Shown here piece by piece: positions 50,713 to 62,794 of a stretch of 64,000 bases of DNA. The notes beneath the pieces were generated by a model that worked only from the letters and a program-made list of their open reading frames with translations, did not search any database and had not been told where the DNA came from. Made by a program: the position numbers and the translations under genes. The DNA lies in contig OW285188.1 of NCBI GenBank assembly GCA_935421135.1, forward strand, positions 26,079,233 to 26,143,232, written 5' to 3'. This stretch comes from Bugulina stolonifera (Eukaryota > Bryozoa > Gymnolaemata > Cheilostomatida > Bugulidae). Position 1 is the first letter of the stretch; the number at the start of each line of letters is the position of its first letter.

Positions 50713-53700
50713 ATGTCCTCCGTACCAAGTGTTGCTTTGCAGCCACCTTCTGATCAACACCTTGTACCGATAATTTTAAATTATCAAGATGTACTAGAGA
50801 AGTCTCAGTCTGCTAAAGAACCACAGAAGGTAAGTTTTAGTTTAATTTTTAAATTTAAATTTTAAAGTCTTAATTTTCAAAATAGTAAGGGGGGAAATTG
50901 AATAAAATCTCGGGCGACTGGCAATGAGTACATGTTGTATACTATGACATGTTAATCTAATCCATGATATAGGCTACATATAGGCCTAATGAAAGCATCA
51001 GGCAATCACATTGCAGTCTACGCAGCAGTGCTAGATTTTGCTACGGCATTTGACAAGGTGCCACATACCCTTTTGATTAAATTAAGAAGCTGGAGACCAT
51101 AGCTGACGTTATCGATTACCTGATACGATGGATAAGTGATTTTCTCACGAACAGATCACAGTGTGTGATTAAGATGGGGAAAAGTCAAAATCACTCCCGT
51201 GACCTCGGGCGTTCCCCAGGGATCTGTTCTTGGCAGAGCTGGGTCCAAGTCATAGATTTGACTTGACTTGCCAAGTCAAGTCAAGTCACAAGTCGACTTG
51301 ACTTGGACTTGCCAACTTGCTGACTTGACTTGACTTTGACTTACACATCAATGTGACTTGACTTGACTTGGACACATGAATGACTTGTGATTTTGACTTG
51401 ACTTTGACTTGCACATCAATGTGACTTGACTTGACTTGACTTGGACACAGGAATGACTTGTGATTTTGACTTGGGTTTTGCCAAGTCAATCTGGCAAATA
51501 AAAATTTTGTACAGTGTTTAGCCAACATGGAAAAAAGGTCTCAATTGCCTACCTAATTATCATTTTTACTAGATCAGTGCTACTAGCAGCACTCAGAGTA
51601 TATCAAGGTTAGCTATGAGGATACACAATTCAGGCACTATCTAAGCTGTGTGTACGTGAGACTACACAACGACAATGCATAGTCACAAGTACACACAGTG
51701 CAAGTGGTGTAAGTGTAGCATACAATGTAGGTGTGGTGTAAGTAGTGAATACAATGTGCAGTGCAATAATTACTAGAGTTAAATTGCAGGACTGACCAGT
51801 GGACACTCCTTGCTGTACCATGTGCTGTTTATATGCTATGTAACACTGCATCACCATTACAATATACAGTATGTAATACTATATGACCAGTCTCGACCGT
51901 AGTGCCAATAATACTACTTATATAGACTAGTTCTTTACCATGATTGCATCACATACATGTCCATGCCCTGCTACACCTTGGCATAGGTTTTTCATGGATT
52001 GGAATGCCTACTAAAAGAAAAAAATGATGTTTTGAAAAATGTAAAATTTTTTGAAGTTGTCTTCCACTTGACTTGCATTTCGACTTGACTTGACTTTGAC
52101 TTGACTTGACTTGTGACTTGCATGACAGCTGACTTGACTTGACTTGACTTGAGGCAGCACTGACTTGACTTCGACTTGACTTGTCTTCAAAATTTTAGAA
52201 ATTACTTGACTTGACTTGACTTGAGGCAGCACTGACTTGACTTGGACTTGACTTGCCTCCAAAATTTTAGAAATGACTTGACTTGTTGACTTGCAAGTCG
52301 ACTTGGACCCAACTCTGGTTCTTGGACCTGTGTTATTCTTAGTATTCATAAATAACCTTCCTGACTGCGTCGATTGCTCGGTGGGCCTGTTTGCTGACGA
52401 CACCCTGATCTTCCAAACTATGTGTAACCAACTTGACACCGATAGATTTCAAAACAACCTCAACTCTCTAAGTAAATGGGCAAAAATGCGGGAGATGAGT
52501 TTCAACATCACCAAGAGTAAAATCATTGGCTTCAACACAAAGGAAGCTTTGCCCTATTACACACTAGATGGAGCTGTACTGGAACACACTGGCAATACTC
52601 TGTACTTGGGCCTGATGCTCCAAGAGAACTTAAGATTTGATGCTCATATCCAAAATAAAATACAGAAAGCCAAAAGACAGCTTGGAATGGTATGAAGACC
52701 CTTTGCTGGGCGCCTGAGAGTGCAAAACTCACAGCATACAAGTCTCTATGTCTGCCTCACCTAGAATATGGAGCTGCTGCCTGGGACCCCTCTGCAAAGA
52801 AAGATGGGTAAATTTTTTTATTGTGAGACACCATTTTCAACATGTTACCAATATATGGCTAGGAAACTGGGTTGGTTCAAATACAAAGTCAGCAGATTGG
52901 CTACACAAATAATTTTTTTAGAAAGCTAGCACTCATGCCTAATCAAAAATATACTTAGTATATTATGGGAACTTCATTAGATTGAAGCATTGTTCACTAA
53001 AATACTTGCATCACGGTTTGGATCACAGTAACCTGTATTATTTGTAGCAATAATTATAAACTATATTTATTATCCATGTGATAGCCCTAAGTCTCCTCTT
53101 TCTGGTAAGCCTAAATTTAATCCTATTATGAAGCATGGTTTTGAGCATAGAAAGCAAAACAGACTAGTTAGGCTGCATAGTGACTCATTCGCCATTTTCG
53201 CCACATGCTAAATACTAACAACATTAGTCGTTGTTCTATTGCGCAATGTCATGCTCCCGTGAGCATTGCGTTGTACACTATGACATTATTGAGATGGTTG
53301 CACTGTTCAAGACCAGGTCGCAAGATTTATTATGAATCTAAAGGGCAGACAGCAGATGAATGATGTAAAACAGAAGCTTGGATTTCTACCTCTATGAGGA
53401 CGCAAACACCGAATGGTGAACCTGCTGATGAACGTCCTGTCTCATGAAGAGTCGCACCCAGCATTGAGCGCCTCATATGATGAACTTGTCTAGCAACATT
53501 TCAACAACAGCCAGATACAGACAAGAGCCCAGACAAGAGGCATATCAAGATCCATCAGAACCAACTACAACCAGTACCATAATGGCTTTCTACCGAGAAC
53601 AGTTCGAGATTTTAAGATAGCACAATCCTACGGATACTTCAAGCAATCTCCAAATGACAGGTGGCACTAACCTGTACAGATCAACTTTTAATAAATCCTA

Positions 53701-56700
53701 AACTAATACATGAAATACTGTCCCAACTCATGTTGTCCACTGTTCCATATGAGACACGCCCCTTCCACCCCCTAGGTGGTCTAGCGTGACAATGAACTCC
53801 ATGTAAGTCCATGTAATAATAACATAGGCCTAAACCTAGATAAACAAACATAAACTACTTATAGAGAAGCTGTTTAGTATTGATTGCTTAAATGAGTTCA
53901 TAAAGCGACGGATATATGACTGCTTGCTGAAAGAACCCAATGTGTGATTCTTAACGGCAAGAAATCAGAAAAACTACCAGTCACCTCTGGTGTATCCCAG
54001 GGATCGGTCCTCGGGCCTGTATTTTTCCTTATTTTTAAAAATAATCTCCCAAAAGAAGTGGACTATGAAGTCGCACTATTTGCTGACGACACACTAATGG
54101 ACCAAACTATCACTTGTCATGAGGGCACCTTGAGGTTCCAGATAAACCTGGAGGCATTGAGCAGCTGGGCTGTTAGATGGGGAATGGACATCAACATAAA
54201 AAAGAGTAAAATTATCCAGTTCAACAACAATGACCTCTCCCCAAGTTACTCACTTGATGGGCAGTTACTAGATACTATTGACCAAGTCCGATATTGTTTA
54301 ATTCAAGCTGTTTGCATAGAAAGAGTACAGTAGTGAACAAATGATTTCACAGAATTTACTAAAATATAGCAGTGGGATAACTTGTGCAAATTTTTGAACT
54401 TTTCTGGGCTTTCCTTTTGCTGACAATAACTAGCTGCCTTTATTGGTAGATCCGGTATTTCATCTGGCCACACTATACGATGGCTATTATTGTTTTCTTT
54501 TTATATGCCTATACACATTGTGTTGTGGCCTAGTTGTTCTAAATATAGCCTGGAAGACGGAAACATAAAGTAACTACAGTACTAGAATAGTAAATATCTA
54601 GGCACTCAGTATGTTGTGCCACTAAACAGCTGAGTGCGTTTTAATGCTACTTTAAAACGCATAGCATAACCTCAATAAGGTAGCATTAAGACTCATTCAG
54701 CTATTTAGTGGTAAAATATATTGAGTGCCTAGATATTCATTATTCTAGTACTGTAGTTATCCTATGTTTGTGCCTTCCAGGTTATATTTAGAACAACTAA
54801 GCCACAACCCAATGTATAGGCATATAGGAGAGCACAACAATAGCCGTCGTATATAGTGTGGCCAGATGAAATAACCGACCTACCAATAAAGGTAACTACT
54901 TATTGTCAGCAAAAGGAAAGCCCAAAAAAAATCAAGAACTTGCACAAGTTACCCTACAGCTACATTGTATAAATTAGAAACTTCTGTGAAATCATTTGTT
55001 CACTACTGTACTCTTTCTATGCAAGCAGCTTGAATTCAACAATTCTCTCTATATGACATAAAGCAGACAGTTGAGTTTTCATCGGTTGAGCTCAAAGCAG
55101 CATTGCATAGTGTTAGCTAGTAAAGCCTGGGCAAGACAACACAAGTAAAAGAGGTTGTATTGAACATAGACGTAAACCACACGTCATAACCCCTTTACGC
55201 TAATATACATTTACTACCCTACACTGTGCCGCATCACTTTCTAGTCTAATAGGGCTACAGAAATTCCCAAGTGCTATTCATATTACACTGAGACATTCTA
55301 ATTTCGTAGTAATTAGGCCTACACTCTGCTTACTTGCCAACCAACCAACTTAACAAACCCGGCCTGACAACAGTTACAGTTGCTTTCATAGCTTACTTCC
55401 AGGCATTTTACTTTATGAAGTGTCTATTTTGAGCCGGCAAAATCGCCTTGCAGAATACAACCTTCGTTGAACTTAAACAGGCCTATTGCTATTTCATTGG
55501 CGTTCATATACATTGCAGGTTTTAGCAGTGCTGAATGAATTGACCCAGTTTAGATGGATGAACTGGAATTTGCTAAAAGTAAGTTGATGCTAGAAATAAA
55601 GTTATATTAGGCCTATATAGTTTTTAGAACAATATTGTGTTTGACTACTAGTTTGTAGGCCTATAGCCTGCTTGTGACAGTGCTCAGAACAAGCTGTGAT
55701 TCACATATTAATATCTTATTATTTTGGGTGCCAAATATTCATAGCGATATTCTTACAAGCGATTCAACTAAATATGTCTATTGCACTATAAATAATTGCG
55801 CAGGTTAGTGGTGTTTCAAACTGAGCTTGATGAAAATCTGCATCATCTTTTTTCACTTTGTTTTTATGTATTTCAGGAGACTCGTATAGGCAAGACGGTG
55901 AATCACCTCCGTGATCATGATGGTCTGATAGGGACCCTCTCTAGAGATCTTGTGCATGCATGGAAGCTGTTAAAGCCTTCAAAGAAAAAGAAAACACAAG
56001 TAGACTCATCGAGTATAAATAAAAAGCTGGCAACTGTCTATAAAACAGATAGTTTAGCTGGCCAGTCATCTCACGACAACAAGTCCACGAAGGCCACCGC
56101 ACACATCATTATCAAAACTGAGAAGCCTGATTTAACCGAAATTAAGAATTCCTCCACTGGTGCACCAGACACAAACGAAGACAATTTGACATCATTCGAA
56201 GTCGCTCTAAAAGCATCTGCGGCGGCAACTGCGGCGAAAATCTCAAACTCACGGAAAAGAACTTTATCAAAGTCCAAAAACAATGCAAATTCAGACTGCA
56301 AAGTGTCTGCCAAAGCTAATTTTGGAGGTGATAAAACATCCCCAAAGCTAGTGGTCAAGACAGAAAAGCCAGACTGGTATGAATCTAAAAGCTCTTTAGC
56401 GTCCTCCAGTTCGGCTGTCAAGAAAGGCGATGACCTTCCATCTTTTGAAGAGACGCTTAAGGCAGTTGGCATGTCGAGCTCAACCAAAGATTCAAAATCT
56501 CGCAAAAAATCCCACAAATCCAAGCATGATTCTAGGACCAAAACATCGAACTGCACATCATCTACCAAGGTTGGCGAGAAGGCTTACTCAAAGGTCGTTG
56601 TGAAGACAGAGAAGCCTGACTTCTACAACTATAAGCATACTCTTGATCACTCTGCTTCAGCAGTCAAGCAAGGGGATGGCTCTGCATCATTTGGAGATGA

Positions 56701-59700
56701 CCTTCAACCAACTAGCAAATCAACCGAGACCAAAGACTACCAATCTGAGCATAGTAAACAACCGTCTAAACATATGAGCGGTACTCAAAAGTCTTGCAAA
56801 GTTACTATTGACCACAATAGCACAGATAAAAGTGAAAAGGAAAGTTTATCTCCTGCTGATGGCCAAAATAATGCCACATCTCCTAGTGTGACCACTAGTA
56901 GTTCCCCAGTAGATGCCGATGCAGTTACGCCAAAAGAAGTGCCAACAGAGACCAAATCTGATGATAATAAACCTAAAAGAACACTAAATCTAGCCGATTA
57001 TAAGGCCAGGCGACGTTCCATTGATTCGTCGACTAGTGAATCATCAGACAAGTCACCTGTTGACGCAGATGCAGAAAGAGTACCCACTCTTGCCGAGTTA
57101 CAGACTAATTTAAACTTAATTATGGCCATGGTGCAGGAGCAAAAAGCCCGTGGTAACACTGTTAATACAGAGTCAGGTGCTCCTATCAACTCTAACAACA
57201 ACTCAGCAGGTGCTTCAAATTTAGCTGACTATAGTGACCGCTCGGCAACTGGAAATGGTAAGCGTAGTAACAAAACGCCCAACAATCACACAAGCAATGG
57301 CCAATTCAAGTGTGTCAAAGTAGACAAAAATAGTTTTAGCTCAGCCAAATCCACAGACCAATCTAGGGATCAAATGAGAATGGATGATTCTGATAAACAA
57401 TCACGGAAAAGAGATCACTCATCTCGAAAAAGAGAATCTCAGAACAAAGTTGACAGCTCTTCAAAGGTAGAGCGTGAGCCCAAACCAAGCTCAAACCAAA
57501 AAGAATACTCCACCCACAAGTCAAGCTCATCTAAAAGCAAAAACAGTTCATCTCAGAACAGGCAATCTGAGAAAGAGCGAATATCTTTGAACAGTTGTGT
57601 TTCGCAGTCAAAGCACTGTATTGCAAATGCCAGTACACATTATGAAGGAGCAGATAAGGAGCGTTCATCCAAGAGAGATGAAAAAGAAGTTGAAAAATTC
57701 GGTAGACCAAGCACTAGTCAAAGGCTAGAGAAAAAATCCGACAAAAGCTTGACTCGCAAACATGCAAAGTCACATAAGAGTAACAAACGGGATGACCATA
57801 GGTCACATAAGAGCCGTGCCGATCGAAAAGAACAGGCACATGACAGATCGGGTAAATCAGGCTCACGCAATGATCGCTCTAGATCTCCATTAGAAAGTGG
57901 TAAGCGTGCTCAGACACCTCATGTTGAAAAGACAAAAGTTTCCCTTCCAGAAAGTGTTGAAGCAAAGACACACCGAACTAGTAAGAGAAAAGCGTCGGAT
58001 TCTGGCTTTAATGCTAGTGATGGGCAGTCATTTGAAGACTTAATGTCAAATGTCTCCTATCCAACTCAATCAAAGAAGAAAAAGGTAGCCATTCCAGTGA
58101 ACAAATCATCTTCACTGACCAAGGTGGGTTTCACAGTCGGTTATTTATATAAGCTCTTACTATGGCTATATACTGTTACTAAGGTCATATACTGTTACTA
58201 CCTATGGCTATATAATGTTACTATTGACTATATGTCTGTTATCCTTTTAATTCTACTACTCAGTAAGACCCTGAGATGTTGCTGCAGTCTGTAATGAAAT
58301 ATTTTATACTCCTAATCTATAGATCTGTATCTGTTTGTCTGAAGAATAACTGTGGCCAATCATCATTTTCATAGACTCGTAGTGGTACTATCCCTGAATG
58401 TAATATGCAATGCCTCTGATTATTGGCAGCTCATTGCTCTCACTGATGTTGTATTCCCTGAAAACCAGACTGGTATCACAAATCTATATTTCTCATTTGC
58501 TTGCAGACGTCAGATGCAGACATACTCATTGGTGCATTCCCAGAAATATTGTCCGAATACAAACCCTTGCCAAAAATAGCTCAAGGCTTTGAAGAACCAG
58601 TTGAGAAGACAGGTTAGTTGTTGGACTATTTGTGTGCCGACTTATGTCAATTTTGCTGTGCACATCATTCCCATTGGAATTATGCATTAAATTGTCCATC
58701 ATTAACTTTGTGATGTATACACGATATACTTTGTGATGTATGCACGATATGCTTTGTGATGTATACACGATATACTTTGTGATGTATACACGATATACTT
58801 TGTGATGTATGCACGATATACTTTGTGATGTATGCACGATATACTTTGTGATGTATACACGATATACTCATGTCGTTCTCAAGCACTATAAACATGTAGG
58901 CCTATTATTGTATTGTTGTGTTAACAGTATCTCGTCCGGAGCTCACATTCTCTGATATAAAGGCGTCGTCCCGTTCGGATGCTGTCTATTCCGGGAGAAA
59001 GAGAGGTTTGGCAGCAATGCTGTCTCTGGAGGAGCAATGTATTCAAGTGCTCGGCAATCATATTGACGGTATGTACACGTAGCATCATTCATAACCAATA
59101 AGATCGCTGAACTCAAGTGTGGCTGCTCATATAACACATGGGTGTGTATGCACTGCTACACCAGTATGTAGCAGTGCGTCTGGTTGGAGCCCTCTCACCT
59201 GTTCGAATGTAGTGATACAACCTGTGACTGCTTACTGTTTAATAGACTACATGTATATGAAATAATTTACTTAATTGAGCTCTTTGTTCTTTCCCTCAGA
59301 TATTGGCTACGTTGGAGGAGTGCCATTCAGATTGATAGAGTCTGTGCTGAAGAAGGCCACTGCCCGCCAGCTCTATAGGATTGAAGAATACAATAGAGTG
59401 AGTATACTACTCTACTGTATACCATAATACTTTCCAAATTATATGACTGTTTTCATTTACTTTAATTTTTACAATTAATTGGTCCTGAAGTTTTTCTTAT
59501 GTGGAGAGGCAGATGGGTTTTTTCCTTTTGATTTCTCACTTGTTCAGTAAAATGAATTGTTTTTATTGTATAGAATTCCATTCAATTCTATGATTATGCG
59601 CGTGGTTTACAGGATTTCCTGGCCGATACTGATCTGCTGTGGAAGGAGCACTGTGCCAGGGAGTTTAGAGGTCAGAAACCCGAGGAGTTTGAGTCATGGA

Positions 59701-60199
59701 GGGAGCTTTACTGGGTGAGTTGGGTTCAAGTGTCTACTGGGTCATATCCTGTGTTATATACATCTGCTGTACTCATAGCATACACTGTGTGAATCCTGTT
59801 TGCTCCAAATGACACTATATTATATAAGTATACTTAGATATTCACTCTGTTACATGTTTGTATCTAGTATTACATTCATTATTCAGAGAAAATTCGATGA
59901 GCGAGAAAGCAAACTGAAAATGCTACACAACAAGATTGCAGCTAAGGAGCAACAGAAGCAGTCTGCTGGTATGTTAGCTAGTAGTAGCAGTATCAGTAGT
60001 AGTAGTAGTAGTAGTAGTAGTACTAGTAGTAGTAGTACTAGTAGTGGTAGTAGTACTATGTGTTGCAGTAGTAGTAGCGGTAGTAGTAGCAGTAGGAGTA
60101 GTAGCAGTAGGAGTAGTAGTAATAGTGGTAGTAGTAGTAGTACTAGTAGTAGTAGTACTAGTAGTGGTAGTAGTACTATGTGTTGCAGTAGTAATAGTG

Positions 60200-60232
<33 letters not shown>

Positions 60233-60894
60233 CTAGTAGTGGTAGTAGTACTATGTGTTGCAGTAGTAGTAGCGGTAGTAGTAGCAGTAGGAGTAGTAGC
60301 AGTAGGAGTAGTAGTAATAGTAGTAATAGTGGTAGTAGTAGTAGTGACGGTGGTGGTAGTAGAGGATAGTCGCAATAGATGTCTCTGCATGTTCACTAAT
60401 TTGGCTGTCTTGTCTGTGTTTGCAGCAAGGAAGTCTATGGTAGCTTATGCTATGAGCTCTACCCCAAAGCCACCAAGAGAGGTGAGGAGACAGCAGGCCA
60501 AGTATGGCACTGGATCTGGATCGATGGAGAGCACAGCCAGAGCTGCAGCCATAATCAAAGTTGAGAATACCATGAGACCTACTACCTCCAGAGGGACTGG
60601 TGGGAGTGGTCCTTCTACCTCCGGAGCCAGATACCCTGGTGGTAGGTCCTTAGTCTATTATATTAGCCTTAGTCCTATGCCGTAGCCATAACTAATAGAT
60701 AGATATGCACCATATTGTACAGTTGTTTACTGACACGTCATGTTGACCAGCTGTTGGTGGTTATCTGTCCCTGTTACTCCATACTCTGCACAAATGCCAT
60801 GGTAACTGTCTCTGGTGTTGTTGTAGTGAAGACAATCGCTGCTCCACCCCTGATGAAGAAGGCCAGAAAGTTTATGAGCCAGCTACATAGATAA
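50713..60894 (+). CDS. ELOA: Elongin A, transcription elongation factor / Cul5 adaptor
   Basis: Ten exons: 50713-50829, 55519-55578, 55877-58123, 58507-58612, 58928-59068, 59300-59397, 59613-59714, 59887-59968, 60426-60641, 60827-60894. Total 3237 nt, 1078 aa (human about 770-800). Exons 1-3 encode the TFIIS N-terminal (LW) domain, ending GKTVNHLRDHDGLIGTLSRD. Exon 3 adds about 700 Ser/Lys-rich residues with three KTEKPD repeats. The elongin A domain follows: a BC box at LSLEEQCIQVLGNH (near residue 876), VGGVPFRLIESVL, RQLYRIEEYN, DLLWKEHCAREFRGQKPEEF, SWRELYW. The tail has PKPPREVRRQQAKYGTG and the final KTIAAPPLMKKARKFMSQL. Elongin A stimulates Pol II elongation and, with elongin B/C and Cul5, ubiquitinates stalled Pol II. 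Extra length is all in the low-complexity linker. Confidence 0.96.
50995..53690 (+). pseudogene. Non-LTR retrotransposon remnant in ELOA intron 1, interrupted
   Basis: Reads AVLDFATAFDKVPHTLL, then TSGVPQGSVLG (51220), then after the nested insertion PVLFLVFINNLPDCVDCSVG and LFADDTLIFQ. It continues through SKWAKMREMSFNITKSKIIG and AYKSLCLPHLEYGAAAWDPS. A later segment (53290-53680) has VARFIMNLKG and GFLPRTVRDFKIAQS. Features are those of CR1/jockey-like reverse transcriptases. Frameshifts and stops occur in several places. 52806-53285 interrupts the reading and is unidentified. Confidence 0.88.
51234..52317. mobile_element. Non-autonomous hAT element nested in a LINE
   Basis: A 1084-bp element with inverted ends CAGAGCTGGGTCCAAGTC and CAGAGTTGGGTCCAAGTC (17 of 18) and the exact 8-bp duplication GTTCTTGG (51226-51233, 52318-52325). 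Removing it with one duplication restores the RT motif VPQGSVLGPV. Both subterminal zones are packed with ACTTG/CAAGT repeats (51254-51475 and 52060-52310). The middle is unique sequence without a transposase. Confidence 0.96.
53855..54295 (+). pseudogene. Second LINE reverse transcriptase fragment
   Basis: Carries KLPVTSGVSQGSVLGPVFFL, ALFADDTLMDQT and SSWAVRWGMDINIKKSKIIQ from the same family as the preceding copy, same orientation. It ends at YSLDGQLLDTIDQVRY where the fold-back element begins. Confidence 0.9.
54296..55040. mobile_element. 745-bp long fold-back element
   Basis: Arms 54296-54650 and 55040-54680 are inverted copies, roughly 85-90 percent alike by eye, around a 29-base spacer. 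Termini are GTTTAATTCAAGCTG and (reversed) GTTGAATTCAAGCTG. No coding sequence and no convincing target duplication. Confidence 0.9.
58705..58866. repeat. 23-bp minisatellite in ELOA intron 4
   Basis: About seven units of TGTATACACGATATACTTTG TGA, with TGTATGCACG variants, between exon 4 and exon 5. Confidence 0.93.
59972..60366. repeat. (AGT)n satellite with higher-order units, ELOA intron 8
   Basis: About 395 bp of AGT triplets starting about 3 bp past the exon-8 donor (59969). A longer unit containing AGTACTATGTGTTGCAGTAG recurs three times. Poly-Ser, poly-Thr and poly-Val ORFs across it are artefacts. Confidence 0.95.
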
Positions 60895-62794
60895 GTTCAT
60901 TCTAGCAGCTGTAAACAACACATCGTCTACTAGACGTAGCTGAGACTCTACTATTAGAGCAGCAGTGCCTTGGTACCTACACCCACAAACTCAACCTATT
61001 AGCAGTGTAGTATTACATTGATGAGACTCTTAACACATTAACTATACACCCAATGACTCTAGTATATGTTAGTGTGGAGCCATCCTTACTGCTACTTACC
61101 TTACTGCTACAGTTCCTATCCACCCCTATGTACCTACCACCTGGTATATACTATTATATTGTTCCCTACAGTATTACAGTACAGGTACCCTAGTACTACC
61201 TAAAATTTATACAAATATTTACCAATCACACTACAGGAGGCACTCAACTCCTACATGTACGTTAGTGTAAGCCTACCCCTTTAAACCTAGTCACTATAGA
61301 ACATCACTATATCCTTTAATGTCAGTAGGTACTGTAGTAGTATCTAGCAGACTGACTACTTACATATGAATGTATTTATTGTATAGTTCCCCTACTGTGC
61401 TACTATATATCTGCTCACAATGTATAGATGTATTATAGATGTGTACGTTAATTACTACCTGAAACTTATACATATCTTTACAAAGAAGCATGGAGCTCTA
61501 CTCTTACATGTATATTAGTGTAAGCCTACCCCTTTAAACCTAGTTACCATAGTCATAATGTCAGTAGGTACTGCAGGAGTATCCTAGTAACTGACTACTC
61601 AAATAAGAAGCATTGCGTTGATTAGATGACACTAATAATGTTCTATCAACTTATATTATGCCATTGACTTGGACGAAGACAAAATGTGATATACATGTAA
61701 TATAAGATACACACAGTGTGTATGTCTATTTATGCTTTACCAAAGGCTATAGAAGCCAGCTGATACTCAATCTTCCTATACAAAGTATTTTAGAATTATC
61801 TATCTGTATCAATATTTATGACAATATTTATTTTAACATCTCTTTAGCGTATACACCCACTGTATACACTCCCTGTATCGACCCACTGTATACACTCCCT
61901 GTATTGACTCACTGTATACATTTCGCCTGATATACACATAATAACACATTATGATTTTCTACAATCTACCCATCTCCAGTTTGTGCATACAGAATTGCTG
62001 TCACACTCCATACAATGATTCAATAAATTATTCTTCACTCTATATAACAATATCAACGCTATTTATTAATTACAATATATAGTATTTGGCTAGTTACACA
62101 TTTACATCACATAGTTGGAAGAATTATTTGTAAAAGTTGAAAGATTAGACATGCCTCATATCAACATAACCACCAGTCTCTACGTAATACTATCGGAAAA
62201 ATCTCGGCTTCGTCAATATGATAAAATACAGGTCACGCAACGTCTTACTATTATTTGGTACAAATTACTAGCTTTTGGAGTTGCCCAACCTTAGTGTACT
62301 GAGTAGTACTTGCACCAAGATTATACTATGAATAGGCTATGCAGGAGGCGACTGACCATGGCAGTACAGCATGAGTATTATATATTAATGGTTGGAGGAA
62401 ATAATGAGTTACCCCTGTCTTGAGTGTACGTACTCTGCACAAAACTATCAACATAAATACTATATTCATACTAATACATGTACAATTATACCTAAACATA
62501 GAAGGTAATTCTCCTACTTAATAATAAGTAGACTTAGTAAGGGATGTTAGTACTTCATCTCAGAATATGGCCATTACTAGTAATAATAAAAAATAAGCAT
62601 CATAACAATATATTATGTAAACTCTATCACTGGACAATGGAAACCAAAAAAACTCATCAATAAATAAATGAAAACTACCTACAATATACACATCGACAAC
62701 TTGAAGACTAAAAAGCTAGTTATATCTAGTCAATGATTGGCTGAGAGAAAACTAGCCATGTCCAATGGGGTGGCGAGTATTTCTTTGCAAAAGA
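60895..62794. other. ELOA/PDE8 intergenic, 3' UTRs
   Basis: No gene seen. Two related stretches (about 61200-61350 and 61480-61600, sharing TGTAAGCCTACCCCTTTAAA and ATGTCAGTAGGTACTG) look like an old duplication. 61855-61922 has three 25-bp units of ACTGTATACACTCCCTGTAT. AATAAA on plus (62022-62027) and on minus (62067-62062) face each other. Confidence 0.6.
62022..62067. terminator. Facing poly(A) signals of ELOA and PDE8
   Basis: AATAAA on plus at 62022-62027 and on minus at 62067-62062, 35 bp apart. If used they give a 1.1-kb ELOA and 0.7-kb PDE8 3' UTR with ends meeting in the same 40 bp. Unverified. Confidence 0.5.

Noticed and set aside
59974..60396. Poly-Thr, poly-Ser and poly-Val ORFs
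   Set aside because: AGT triplet repeat in ELOA intron 8 with proper flanking splice sites.
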